Shown one piece after another: positions 38,384-48,370 of a stretch of 64,000 nucleotides of DNA. Source of the stretch: Aquila chrysaetos chrysaetos (lineage: Eukaryota > Chordata > Aves > Accipitriformes > Accipitridae). Position 1 is the stretch's first letter, and each line of letters starts with the position of its first letter. Both the position numbers and the translations under genes were made by a program. Under the pieces are notes generated by a model. That model ran no database searches. It was not told the origin of the DNA and worked only from the letters and a program-made list of their open reading frames with translations. The stretch spans positions 51,242,224-51,306,223 of the forward strand of contig NC_044004.1 in NCBI RefSeq assembly GCF_900496995.4, in the 5' to 3' direction.

Positions 38384-39649
38384 AGCAGTTTCTACAACTT
38401 TTCTAACATTAGAAATACAGCAAAGATTGTCTCAAGCTTTCAGTACTTTTGTAAAGTAAATGTTTCAAGTTAACAATATAATGGTTTATAATATAGAGAG
38501 CATTAGGTAAAACAAAATACGCACAGGCTAAATAAATGCTACTTGGTTTATGAAAGGCAGCAAGAAAAGCACAAAATTACTGCAAAAAAACCCTAGATTT
38601 GGCTAAGGACCTAAAAGGAAAATAACCAGTGTAACACACTAGACATGTAGGCTTATGGACCCAGACGCACAGGATAGTCTGCACCTGCGGGAAAACGTTA
38701 CTGTGCATCTCTGGAGAGAGTAGAAAGATCCATATCACTTCAAAGACTGATTTACAGGAGAGGTGCTCGGTGCCACGGGAGGCTGGGAGCAGGGGCTGCC
38801 CAAAAGCTCGCTGCTTTTGAAAGACCTGGCTGGAGTGCCACAGCACGGGTGAGGGCATCATCCCGTCAGATGCGGGTACATCTACTGACGTGCTCTCTCG
38901 TGCCTCACCTGCCCTGCGTGCATCGCGTGCTTATACTTTAAGCGTGACTGATGCAGGGGAGAAAAAGCCTGCAGAATATATCCCCCTCTCACCTCCCCTT
39001 CTAGCCATCAAAATCCCATTCTTCCAAAAGATAATCCTTCAGCCTTGATCCTCACTCTTTGCCTGGTTCTCCATTTCAATGGGAGGGGAAGACCTGGCTC
39101 TCTGGGGCTCAGACGAGAACGGTGCCCCACAGTATCAACAGAAGTGAGACTGCTCAGTGATCATAGCCTTTTCATGGACTTGCCTCAGCATGGGTAACAT
39201 GCACCAGGAAAGTTGTCTTGTGTTAGGTCTTTACAGCTGTTGAACCTTAGTTTCACTCCACCCAGCTTCCCCAGCCCACCCCTTTGTATAAGACCTCGTG
39301 ATGCACACAAATAACTTCCCATAATAATTCTGACAATCTCTCTGCTTCTTGCTTTATCAGAAGGTGCTGCTCTCCCTGCAGCAAGGTGGCAATTTAAATT
39401 TGTGCTTTTGCTAAGTGCCTAGCTTTTCATCTGACAGTAGTCAGGATGGGGGCATAATGTGGTAATACACCAGCTGTGGCAATAACAACGGCGTGATGGA
39501 GCGCGTGGCTACTCAGAAAACAAAGGGGAATAATTTTCCACTGTTGCTGCATCACAACCCCAACAACACAACTGAACAGCAGGACTCAAGACTTGGGGGG
39601 AGGGATTCTCTCTACCACCGCAGACATCTACGCACCCCTGCAAACCACG

Positions 39650-42025
39650 TCAGTCTAACACAGAAGAGGGAGCAGGTCGGACGCAGCAATTAGGACGCCT
39701 AAAATTCTGCAGCATGGACTGGAACATGTTGTGCTGCCTCCCTTTCAGTTTTTTATTTGAGGATGTATCCGAGGAAATGGATTTCCGGGTCTGACTGTTC
39801 TGGGCCCGGATCAGTTTCTCGTGTTCCCGTATTTGTCTCTGTAAGTGGTTCTGGATGGCAATTCCCAGGGATTCTGGATCAAGGGAAGCACCGTAAACCT
39901 CCCACGTCATGCCCTGCTCGTCCCAGACAACATCCCTGACGTGTTTGGACTGCTTCACCTGCACTTTCGCCTCCATGGCCGGGGTGGGCTGCTTTTTGTT
40001 TTCCCCCAGGTTCGGCAAGGCCTGAGCTGAAGCGGGAAGAGCTGCTGTGTGAAGGTCGCGTCTGGACTCCTTGGCCTGGAGGCCTTGCTGCCGGGGAGCT
40101 GCTGGTGCCTCCAAGGCGGGGGCGAGACGTGTAGAAGTGGCACTCAGCTCGGGCGTCAGTCCTGCCTGCGGGCCTGCCTGAGCCTGGCCAGCATCTCCCT
40201 GGCCGCTGCTCTCCTCCTCTTCATCCTTCGAGCGGGCCTGCATGCGGACAGCGGCACGTTGGCTGCTAACATTCATCCCTCCTTTAGGATCAAGCACCAC
40301 TGAGTTTTCTTCCTTTGGTTTTACCGCAGACTGATTAGGAATGGCCTCCCCTTGACTCGCACCCTTACTGCGCACAGGCTTTTGCTCAGAGCTGCCCGGG
40401 ACCTCCTTCTGCTCGACTTCGCTGACTGTGCTACAGAGTAAGGGTAACCGACTGCTTCGTGCATCATGGGCAACATCTTGCACGTTGCTCTTGGCTCCTG
40501 GGACAGCGGCGGCAGAAGCGGTGCTTGGTTCGCCAGTGCCAGACCCAGACCGTGCTGGAGTTTGATTACCGGAGTCAACTGCAAGTTGCTCAACAGGGAT
40601 GGGCTTTGGTGGGACTGGAGCATCCGTCGGCAGCTGAGCAGCATCCTTGTCATCACGGGCTGCACCGATCATTTCAGCATTACCCACAGATGTCCCTTGG
40701 GAGGTAATGGCTGCAGGGGAGGAGGGGAGAACAGGTTTTGCATTATCTGCTGCCGCCGGAGACACCACGTCAGATGGGACCCCAGGCAGTTTGACAGGCT
40801 GGGTTTGGGCTGAAGCAGTCGCAGCCATAACAGCAGTTGATTTTGACGTGACACTGGGAGAACATGGGGACTTTTGTTGTGAGGATAAACTGTCAGTAAG
40901 TGCAGGCTGGCTCAGCCCCATACCTCCCTGGTAAATTATGTGCAGTTCTTCCTTCTCCTCTGGAGGAGGATTTCCTTTTAAGAAGGCAGCAAGGATGCTG
41001 GGACTGGTGGAGGCCGATTTGCTCTCCACGGTAGCCACTGCCTGAACCTCAGCATCTCGCCATGTCCTGCTTACTGCTTCCTGAGTTAAAGAGCTGCTCT
41101 CCGGCTGAACCGTCATTGTACCCGTTTCTCTGAATTTGGAGACCTGGGTGGGGCCTGGACTCCCCGGCTCGGCGTCCGTGTTGCGCACGGGATGCAGACT
41201 CTCGTGACTAGACTGGGCCGGTGCCTCGCTGCTCTGCACCGCTTCAGTTTTGCCTGTGGGATGCAACTGCGCAGTGTCTGCAGCCCCGCTTTTCGCCTCC
41301 AAACCGGCCCGTGGGTCTCTCCCCAGGTCAGCTTCGGTGTGCCTCGCTGACTGAGGCGAGGCTGACTGACATGCAGCAGAACCATTTTCTTCTGCTCCCC
41401 TGTCTTTTTCCCCTCTTTGCAGAAGGTTTGCCTGAGAAGTACGACAGGACTCATTACCCCTGATAGGGTCGCCCGGGGAAGAATAATTTAACACCTCAAG
41501 TGCCGGCTGATCGTCACTCCCCTGAGGTTTCAAGGCAGAGTCATCCATTTGCGTCAGGGAGCTCGTTTTCACCTGGTTGCCTTGCACAAACTGCCGGGAG
41601 CTCTGGGGGGCTGGCATCATCTCTGGCCCCCGTCCTGCCAAGGGGGCTCCGGCTGCAGCAGGGGCTGGCGCTGCCGGTCCCTGGCTGCCCGCTGGCCGGG
41701 AGCAACCAGCAGGCTCTATGGCTGCAGGATGCCCCTCCGCAGCTTTGCTGGCGAGCCCGGGAGGAAAGGCTTCCTGCTGGCTAGCATCGTCCTTGCGGCA
41801 TTGCTCACAGCTCTGTGCGCTGGCAGCCGGCGTGCATTTCAGGTCGAACAAGCAAACTCCAGCAGAGCCGGACGGCGTGCACGGGAAGCCATTGCTGGCC
41901 CTTTCGCCGCTGGGTAGTTGGGGCTGGCGGTTAGCAGACTGCAGGTCTCCCAGGTGGTCCTCCTCTGCAGAAGCTGTGACCAGGGAAAGCTTGGCAGATC
42001 TCAGAGGATCTGGTACAGTCCCCAT
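39650..42025 (-). CDS. GPRIN3: G protein-regulated inducer of neurite outgrowth 3
   Basis: A 791-residue protein in one uninterrupted exon. GPRIN proteins bind activated Go/i-class G alpha subunits at the plasma membrane and promote neurite outgrowth; GPRIN3 is also linked to D2 dopamine-receptor signalling in striatal neurons (family knowledge). What is seen: the N-terminus MGTVPDPLRSAKLSL, the family's conserved start; a long low-complexity Ala/Pro/Ser/Gln-rich stretch; a conserved block at about residues 294-352 (SKFRETGTMTV, then RTWRDAEVQAVA, then SPSILAAFLK); and the GPRIN C-terminal region at about 690-791 (VRDVVWDEQGMTWEVYGASL, then IQNHLQRQIREHEKLI). A Cys-Cys pair at 780-781 near the end is a probable palmitoylation site for membrane anchoring. 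The C-terminus, not the poorly conserved middle, decides GPRIN3 over GPRIN1/2. The human protein is about 776 residues, so this is full length. The start is fixed by the conserved N-terminus; its context has G at +4 but T at -3. The exon is much richer in GC and CpG than its surroundings. Confidence 0.97.
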   Translation of the reverse strand: MGTVPDPLRSAKLSLVTASAEEDHLGDLQSANRQPQLPSGERASNGFPCTPSGSAGVCLFDLKCTPAASAQSCEQCRKDDASQQEAFPPGLASKAAEGHPAAIEPAGCSRPAGSQGPAAPAPAAAGAPLAGRGPEMMPAPQSSRQFVQGNQVKTSSLTQMDDSALKPQGSDDQPALEVLNYSSPGDPIRGNESCRTSQANLLQRGEKDRGAEENGSAACQSASPQSARHTEADLGRDPRAGLEAKSGAADTAQLHPTGKTEAVQSSEAPAQSSHESLHPVRNTDAEPGSPGPTQVSKFRETGTMTVQPESSSLTQEAVSRTWRDAEVQAVATVESKSASTSPSILAAFLKGNPPPEEKEELHIIYQGGMGLSQPALTDSLSSQQKSPCSPSVTSKSTAVMAATASAQTQPVKLPGVPSDVVSPAAADNAKPVLPSSPAAITSQGTSVGNAEMIGAARDDKDAAQLPTDAPVPPKPIPVEQLAVDSGNQTPARSGSGTGEPSTASAAAVPGAKSNVQDVAHDARSSRLPLLCSTVSEVEQKEVPGSSEQKPVRSKGASQGEAIPNQSAVKPKEENSVVLDPKGGMNVSSQRAAVRMQARSKDEEEESSGQGDAGQAQAGPQAGLTPELSATSTRLAPALEAPAAPRQQGLQAKESRRDLHTAALPASAQALPNLGENKKQPTPAMEAKVQVKQSKHVRDVVWDEQGMTWEVYGASLDPESLGIAIQNHLQRQIREHEKLIRAQNSQTRKSISSDTSSNKKLKGRQHNMFQSMLQNFRRPNCCVRPAPSSVLD

Positions 42026-42134
42026 GGACCGTCTCCGAGATGCAGCTTGCCCTCAGCTTCTCCTCGGAGTTTTCTCGCCGCGCGGTGGGTACAACAGGGC
42101 AGGCCGTCGGCGACAGGTTTCCTTTACAGCTAAT
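42026..42134 (-). other. GPRIN3 5' UTR part of the coding exon
   Basis: On the minus strand this runs from a proposed acceptor junction to the base before the ATG, about 109 bases. It is CpG-rich like the coding part, and I see no upstream ATG in it. The boundary rests on splice-signal quality only. Confidence 0.6.
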
Positions 42135-42163
42135 CTGTTAATGAAAGAAACATGGTGTTAGCA
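42135..42163 (-). promoter_or_regulatory. Splice acceptor and branch point of the GPRIN3 coding exon
   Basis: Minus-strand reading gives TGCTAAC (a near-ideal branch-point word, branch A at 42158), then TTTCTTTCATTAACAG ending at 42135. The branch A lies about 22 bases from the AG, a normal distance. This fits the known vertebrate arrangement of non-coding 5' exon(s) followed by one coding exon. Confidence 0.65.
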
Positions 42164-42410
42164 GCAGTCAGATTTAAGAAGAAAAAAGTACCTAGAACAG
42201 ATTGATTTTACAGCTTGGAGAGAAATACTTGCGGGCAAGGGGGGAAAGTAAAGCACCTGATTCTGCCTAAAAGTCACATAAGAGACATGGATTTCAAGGA
42301 TCTCCCAATTCCAAGGTCCGGATGGAGAAGACAATACTAGGGACAAAGCAACAACAGCTGCCCTGTTGTTGATACATTAATGAAAACATAATGATATGCC
42401 AAGAGGGAGG

Positions 42411-42423
42411 AAAAAAAAAAAAA
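42411..42423 (+). repeat. (A)13 homopolymer
   Basis: A run of 13 A in an A/G-rich setting, about 280 bases upstream of the GPRIN3 acceptor on the minus strand, where it would be intronic poly(T). Confidence 0.85.
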
Positions 42424-45400
42424 GAAATATGAAGTGAAAGCAGGGATGAATGGGAAGGGGCGCAGACTTTGTGTGGAAGTTTGAGGTCACAAAATAAACT
42501 CACTGTGATAAAATCCTCTAGCAAGCCACCTGTGGAAGGAAAGGTGCTGCCTTGCTTGTTGTGCCTATGTGAAGAGCAGATCCGATTCCCACCCTGTGAC
42601 CTGAGTGGATCCCACACCTTTGCTGAGCACCAGTTCTCCCTCCTCACGGAGAGCCCTTCCCTAATTCCACTACCAAAAAGGACGTGCTCACAGGGGGCAA
42701 CAGGTCAGTTCAGACTAATGTGGATGAACCCAGACCTCACTGGTGAAAGGAATACGGAGGGACGACGACCTGCTGGGTGGTGCAGATAAACACCAAGAGA
42801 AGCTACTGCACCGTACAGCACCGAGGCTGTGCACATACTTACTGCTTTCACATTTGGATCCTTTGAAATAATTACAAGGAATCCAGCTTGATTAATAACC
42901 AGGGGCACAGATGATCTAGAAACCAATTTACGAGCAGGTGGTATAAAACTGGAAGGGGAATGTTGCAGCACCGCAGAACAGGAGGGGCCCATGCCCAGTG
43001 AAACACTGGGGAAGGATTTTAAGCAGGTGGAGCAGAGTTATCCAGGCTGAAATCTGGCCAGGACTGCAGAGAAACCATTGCTTCAAACAGGAGGTGATCT
43101 CCAAATGTGCTTGTTGGCTGGGCTTTCAGAAGGACTTCGCACTGCCCAACTTGCACCCTGCTAGAGGTCAAGGGCTGGATCCCTGTCAGTGTCAGCAGAG
43201 TGGTGGTGGCCAGTGATAAAATCCCACCCCAGTCTTCTTTTAAATTGCAGGCTACCTATGTCTGTTTAAAAGATTTTCCCCAGCTTATGCTGCCAGCAAA
43301 GCACGGGTATGGGACTTGGGAGACACCCTGAACATTTAGTTTTATGTTAACCAGAGAGCTGACACTGGGAAAATTACTGTACCTCTGTGTGCCCATGTCT
43401 CTGCAGGTACACAGTGGGGTCTCCTTTACTACATCACTTGGGAGACGCTGCTGGAAGGAGCTGTGCAGCTTTTCCAGGCCCTCCCTACCCACTAGCAAAG
43501 TCCGCAGAAGCCCCTTTCAGAAAACATCCCTACTCTCCTTCTCTCTCTCAGCCTGAAAGGCAGCGGTATAGCTTCCTTAGTTACTGTAAAATTAATCCTA
43601 AATTTCAGCACCTTAGGGTGCTTAGAGCAACAAGAGACAAGTGCTCAATGAAAGGAAAATTAAAACAAATACAGCCAGTCTATTCTTCTAAGAAAAGGAA
43701 AATGCTGCGACTTATTACTTATTTATTAAGCTTTATGTCTTCCAGATATTAATAATTTATTATTTTTATACTATCTCTTCGGGCTCTGTCCAACCACACA
43801 TATACGGTCTGCTGGATTAAGCCAGCCCTGGGAAACTGTAATCCTGCCCCTCAAGGATCCCGAGTTTCTTAGCTGCAATCTGTGATAGCAGCCCTGCATC
43901 ACTCCAAAATGGCTTTCTAGCAAAGCTAACGATTGCTAAGCTTTTTGAGAAGTACTCAGTTTATGTAAATCAGACTGAAAATTGGTGGAAGTTTGTGTCT
44001 GCCTACAAGATGTCTTCACTTCATTTACTGCTCACTTTAAAGCCAGCCAACGTAGTCCTGAAGGAAAGGAGGGCCGTTCCATGTTCACGCTGTTGTATTA
44101 TGAACGTCTAATGACCGCGAGGAGAGGAGCAGATGGCTCTGGGCATCTGTCTAAATTCTGTTACTCTCGTCTTTCCTTTTCCAAATATCGATGCAAACCA
44201 AACCAGTATATACAACTGGGCAGGTCACATTTCTTTTTTTTTTAGATCCAGAGTTTATTTAAGAACAACCAAACAAATAATGGAACAAAACCAACCTCCA
44301 TTTTTAGGATGAGACGTACTACTCGGTAAACAGTTTCAGAAGAAATAAAGACAGCAGAGCAAATCTGTTTGGCTCTTTGCTATACAAAATCTGGGAAAGG
44401 CAATCTGCATGCTGGAGCACTGTCTTTAACTCATACTCATTCAACAGAAGAACGATTCCTAATTTTTCAACTAATTGTTCTGATCTAAACACCCACATGA
44501 ATTCTTCCCATCTGTTTAGTGGCTCTTCACCAGCATCACTAGAAACACACATTTAAACGACTGCCACATGTGCTAATTAAAAGCGATTCTGCTACCAAGC
44601 TCTCAATGTATAATGTTGACAGAGGAAGTTCTGCCCCAAAAACCCCATGTGGACCTATTCTCTGATGTGGGACAACACAGCATAACCCAGACATTTCGCT
44701 TGACCCTTGAACACGGGTTGGGGGGCTGGGTCATTCTACTGCCTGGGATAACTGTGAAAATGAGTTAGTTTATGAGAATAAGGTTTTTACAAAGACTGTG
44801 TCGTCAAAGTCATGGGAGCTATTTTCTTGTTAGACTCTTCCCTAAGCCATCCTAATGACAGGAGCCAAAGGCACTGTAGTAGTCTAAATAAACGCGGTAA
44901 TTTTTGACAATGCTCTTTCTTAAGAATTAATAAAAATCAGAAGGAAACATAAGTCTTACGCCACAGAAAAGCAAGCAAACCCAACTAATTACAGAATCGG
45001 AAAGGCATTTTATTATTGCAGTCTTATTTATGATTATTATCTCATTTTTATTATTGGATTCCTGTTATATAGGAGTGAAGAACAACGCTGGGACCTGTGA
45101 GCAACACTATTCAACTGCCAAGGCAGTGAGGATTTAAACCAACAAGCAACACCAACTGCAAGCAAATACCTAGAAGAAACAGAAATACAAAACTCAGTAT
45201 TAAGCCAAAAAACATGTCAAAACAAATCAAGATCACTGATGAATTTTTCAAGTGTTGTATGCCTGACCTGGAGCAAGCATCCAAAATTTTCTTTTATCAG
45301 GAGGTGAAATTAGTATCTCCACAAAGGTCAAAATCAATTTTTAGTAATAAGAACAGCTTTTCTACACCAACACAGTTCTCCTTCACCTTATTCTTTCAGA

Positions 45401-45587
45401 CTAAATTAGCCTGCCTGACTGTGTCAATCTCATCTCAACATAGAATTTTTCTAGACCTTTGCAACAAGAAGTTTCTAACTTTGACAAAGTCTATGTTTGG
45501 CTTATATGGTCTGGGAGGGTTCCCGCATGGCCAGCAGACGTTCATGGACTCTTGTCACTGAGTAGGTCTTCTTTATGTGCTTTAACA

Positions 45588-45608
45588 CCCCCCCCCCCCC
45601 CCCCCCCC
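45588..45608 (+). repeat. (C)21 homopolymer
   Basis: 21 C in a row, then G and CCC. The minus strand is therefore a 21-base G run that can form a G-quadruplex, and the plus strand an i-motif. Long C runs are rare compared with A/T runs and are often mis-sized in assemblies. Confidence 0.95.
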
Positions 45609-48159
45609 GCCCAAACCTCAAGAAGTTTCCAGGCAACTCAATGCTGACAATGTAAAGAAACTCTTATTTATTTCAGTAACGCCCATCCCCCAATAAGGCA
45701 ACACTACAAATTTCCCACTTGCTGCTTATGAGAATGCCAACAAAACCAGAAAGTCTGCACGTTTAATAAAACAAAACAAGAAATTTCCAGGAAATTCCAG
45801 CATAAGATTCTGCCTCCCATTCCCTCTTGAAAAATCTGAAAATCTGCAAAAGCACAAATAAGACTGCCAGCATCTCCACCTAGCCTCAATTTTAAAAAGA
45901 ATTTAAAAAACAAATAATGAAAATCAATTAAAAAGCAGCTCCCAAACTAATCAAGCACACCCTCTGCAATTCTGGATTCTCATCAGCTTTCCACTCCTTG
46001 AGCCCTCTCTTCACCCTTGTCTCTACAAATGGAAGAACTGAATATTTGCTCTTAAAAGTTCTAATCTCATCATATGATCTCTCAGATCATCACAAAAATC
46101 ATCATACAACCGCATGGGTTAAGGACACAGATAAATATCTGCTGAAGCAGGAATTCAGCTTCCCTTCTCATTTCTTGTCCTGAGGAAAAGACAATGGCAC
46201 GCTCTAACTCATATTAGACCACTGAATATATAGAAAACAAAACACATTTCTTTAAATTTTAAACATACACATGCACTTGCATCCTTCTAATTCTGCACCA
46301 GTGGTTTTTTTTTTTCCAGCTCCTTAAGTTGCTGTTCTCTGTAAATGCTGTGACTTCCTCTTCGTAGTGTCAAAGGGTGTTTGTTATTCTGTTTGTTTGT
46401 GAAAATTTTACTTCATGGGTTATTTTCTCCTAGTTATCTGTGGGACCAAAGACTGGCACAACAAATGACGGACAGCACAAACCAAGGACATATTCATTAA
46501 AATACAAAAGAGGTTGCCCGAAGAGGTAAGAGAGAAGATACACAGCTTCCATCTTTCAGCGTGCTTTGGGATGCTGAGAGGAGACAGACTCTTATGCTAC
46601 AATCACGGGGAAGCAAGAGGTGACAGGGGATGCAACCAGATACCCTGCATACACGCAGTTCCCATAAAAGATGGGGTTGGCATTGCAAGGACAAGGTGCA
46701 TGAAGTCCCACTTCCCCTTCTACACCTGGGGACCGCACGCGTTTTTGCAGGCCGCACCTGCAGACACCGCAGGAACCCATGCCAGAGACAGACGGGGAGG
46801 TGGATGGCAGAAGCAACAAGTTCAACGCCATGGGGCTGCAGCACCCTCTGCGCAGATGTTATGCAAAGCGAGTGACTGCATGCGGTGGTTTGCTTTTTAC
46901 TGGCCTCTGCTGATTCAGTTAGCAGAACTGCTGTAACACTTTTAGCAGATACTGCAAAATACCTCTTTACTCCCTCACTATCCATTGAACCGATATGACT
47001 TTACTCAGCCCAGATGGACAACAGCCTATTGCTAGACTCCTTTCAGTGCAATAAGGTGTTTTCTGCCCTTTTTCGCTATTCACCTTTTCCTGTTGCTCCT
47101 TGATGCTTTTCTGCTGCCTTAAACTACAACTTACCTCGACTCTGCTCATCAGCTGAGCCCATCATCATGGTATCTGAGCACTTTAGTTGCAGCATCTGGG
47201 CTCAGGGCTAGCTGTCATGGGCCCGCTCAATAGTATGACCATAGGAAGGTCATACTAGTTCACACCCAAAGCCTTGTTTGGCTCTCTCACAACTGCCCTG
47301 AGGACAGAAACAGGGCAAGATGTGATAGACGGTATGTGTCTTCTTTGTGCATTCACTATTCTGTCCCCTTACATGGCTGGCTGGGTCAGTCATACCCCTC
47401 TAGGAGGGGAAGGGAAGACATCTCAGCTCGATGGGCCATGGAACAAATGCTGGAGAGGAAGCTGAGAAGGAGCTGGGATGTGGCAGCCCCCGCAGGGAGC
47501 ATCCAGCCAGGCACCAAGGGTGACAGGAGGAATCTCCTGGGGACTGGAGAGGACCAGGCAGTCTCATGCAGCTCAGGAGCCCCTGTGCCGGCTGCAACCC
47601 TGCCTAGGAGCAAGGGCCTGCCTACAAGAACTTGTTATCTTACCTGTTTATTTTTATTTTTCAATATATTAAAAATTACATTTCTCATTTGTGACTTTTT
47701 AACTCTAGGTGTGCGGGGTTTATTTGAAAAGCTTTTCAATTATTCTTGTTATTTTTGGGGGTAGGGACGTTTGCTTTAGAAAAACGTTAGATCTACTTGA
47801 AGGCTCTGGCCAGCCCGAAGTCCTAGCACTCACCCAGACATGGATCCTCTGGTACGCCTTTCCTGCTGCTGGCCATCAGGAGTATAAGGATTTTATGAAT
47901 TGAAGGAGACACTTTAATCACCTTTGGAAATGAATACACATCAATTTATGAAACCCCTTTGCATATTTGGCCTATACGAAATGCTGTGGCAACGCACACG
48001 TGCATGCCCCATGAGAAAAGGACTTTTATTTGTACAAGCCTGCTCACTGGAAGTCTAGGCCGCTCATTTTAGTATTAAAGCAAACACCACCAAACAAAAC
48101 CCCACAGCCCCTCCTAAAACCCTTCCCAGCACCTGCACTAGAAGCACTTTTTAGCCACC

Positions 48160-48370
48160 TGTGACGCACACCACAATACTAAATCAGCTGAAACGACCAA
48201 GGGGACCGCACGAACAGCCCCGAGGAAAACCCAGCTCCTGCCAGGGTTCTCCGGGCGCAGCCTGGCTCCTCACCGGACCTCGCAGCTCTTCCGCCCGAAT
48301 GCTGAGCCACAGCCCACAGCGCCTAGCAGCTCTGCTCGCACAGGTGTCAAGACACGATGCGGAAAAATGG
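48160..48370. promoter_or_regulatory. CpG-bearing patch in presumed intron
   Basis: Roughly 15 CpG in 210 bases, the densest such patch I noticed between 42.2 and 64 kb. No TATA box or clear first-exon donor could be assigned. It might be an alternative GPRIN3 first exon or promoter (minus strand), an intronic enhancer, or old CpG-rich repeat sequence. Confidence 0.25.

Larger units (their letters stand above)
33031..39649 (-). other. Probable GPRIN3 3' UTR (left limit unknown)
   Basis: The sequence left of the GPRIN3 stop codon must start as 3' UTR. No splice donor signature is evident next to the stop, and vertebrate GPRIN3 has a long last exon. How far it extends is not fixed: minus-strand AATAAA words occur at 38383, 37085, 36148, 35924 and 33050, and ATTAAA at 38108. 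The stretch holds a purine tract at 37871-37968, which would be a polypyrimidine tract in the mRNA, and a 118-codon minus-strand frame at 34847-35203 with no recognisable domain. If the first signal is used, most of this interval is intergenic. Confidence 0.35.

Noticed and set aside
41577-42161. 194-codon plus-strand frame
   Set aside because: It is antisense to the GPRIN3 coding exon. Stop codons are scarce there because the exon is GC-rich.
46497-46985. 162-codon minus-strand frame with a 140-codon partner on the other strand
   Set aside because: Both strands are open over the same interval and neither matches a known family; most likely a chance gap in stop codons.
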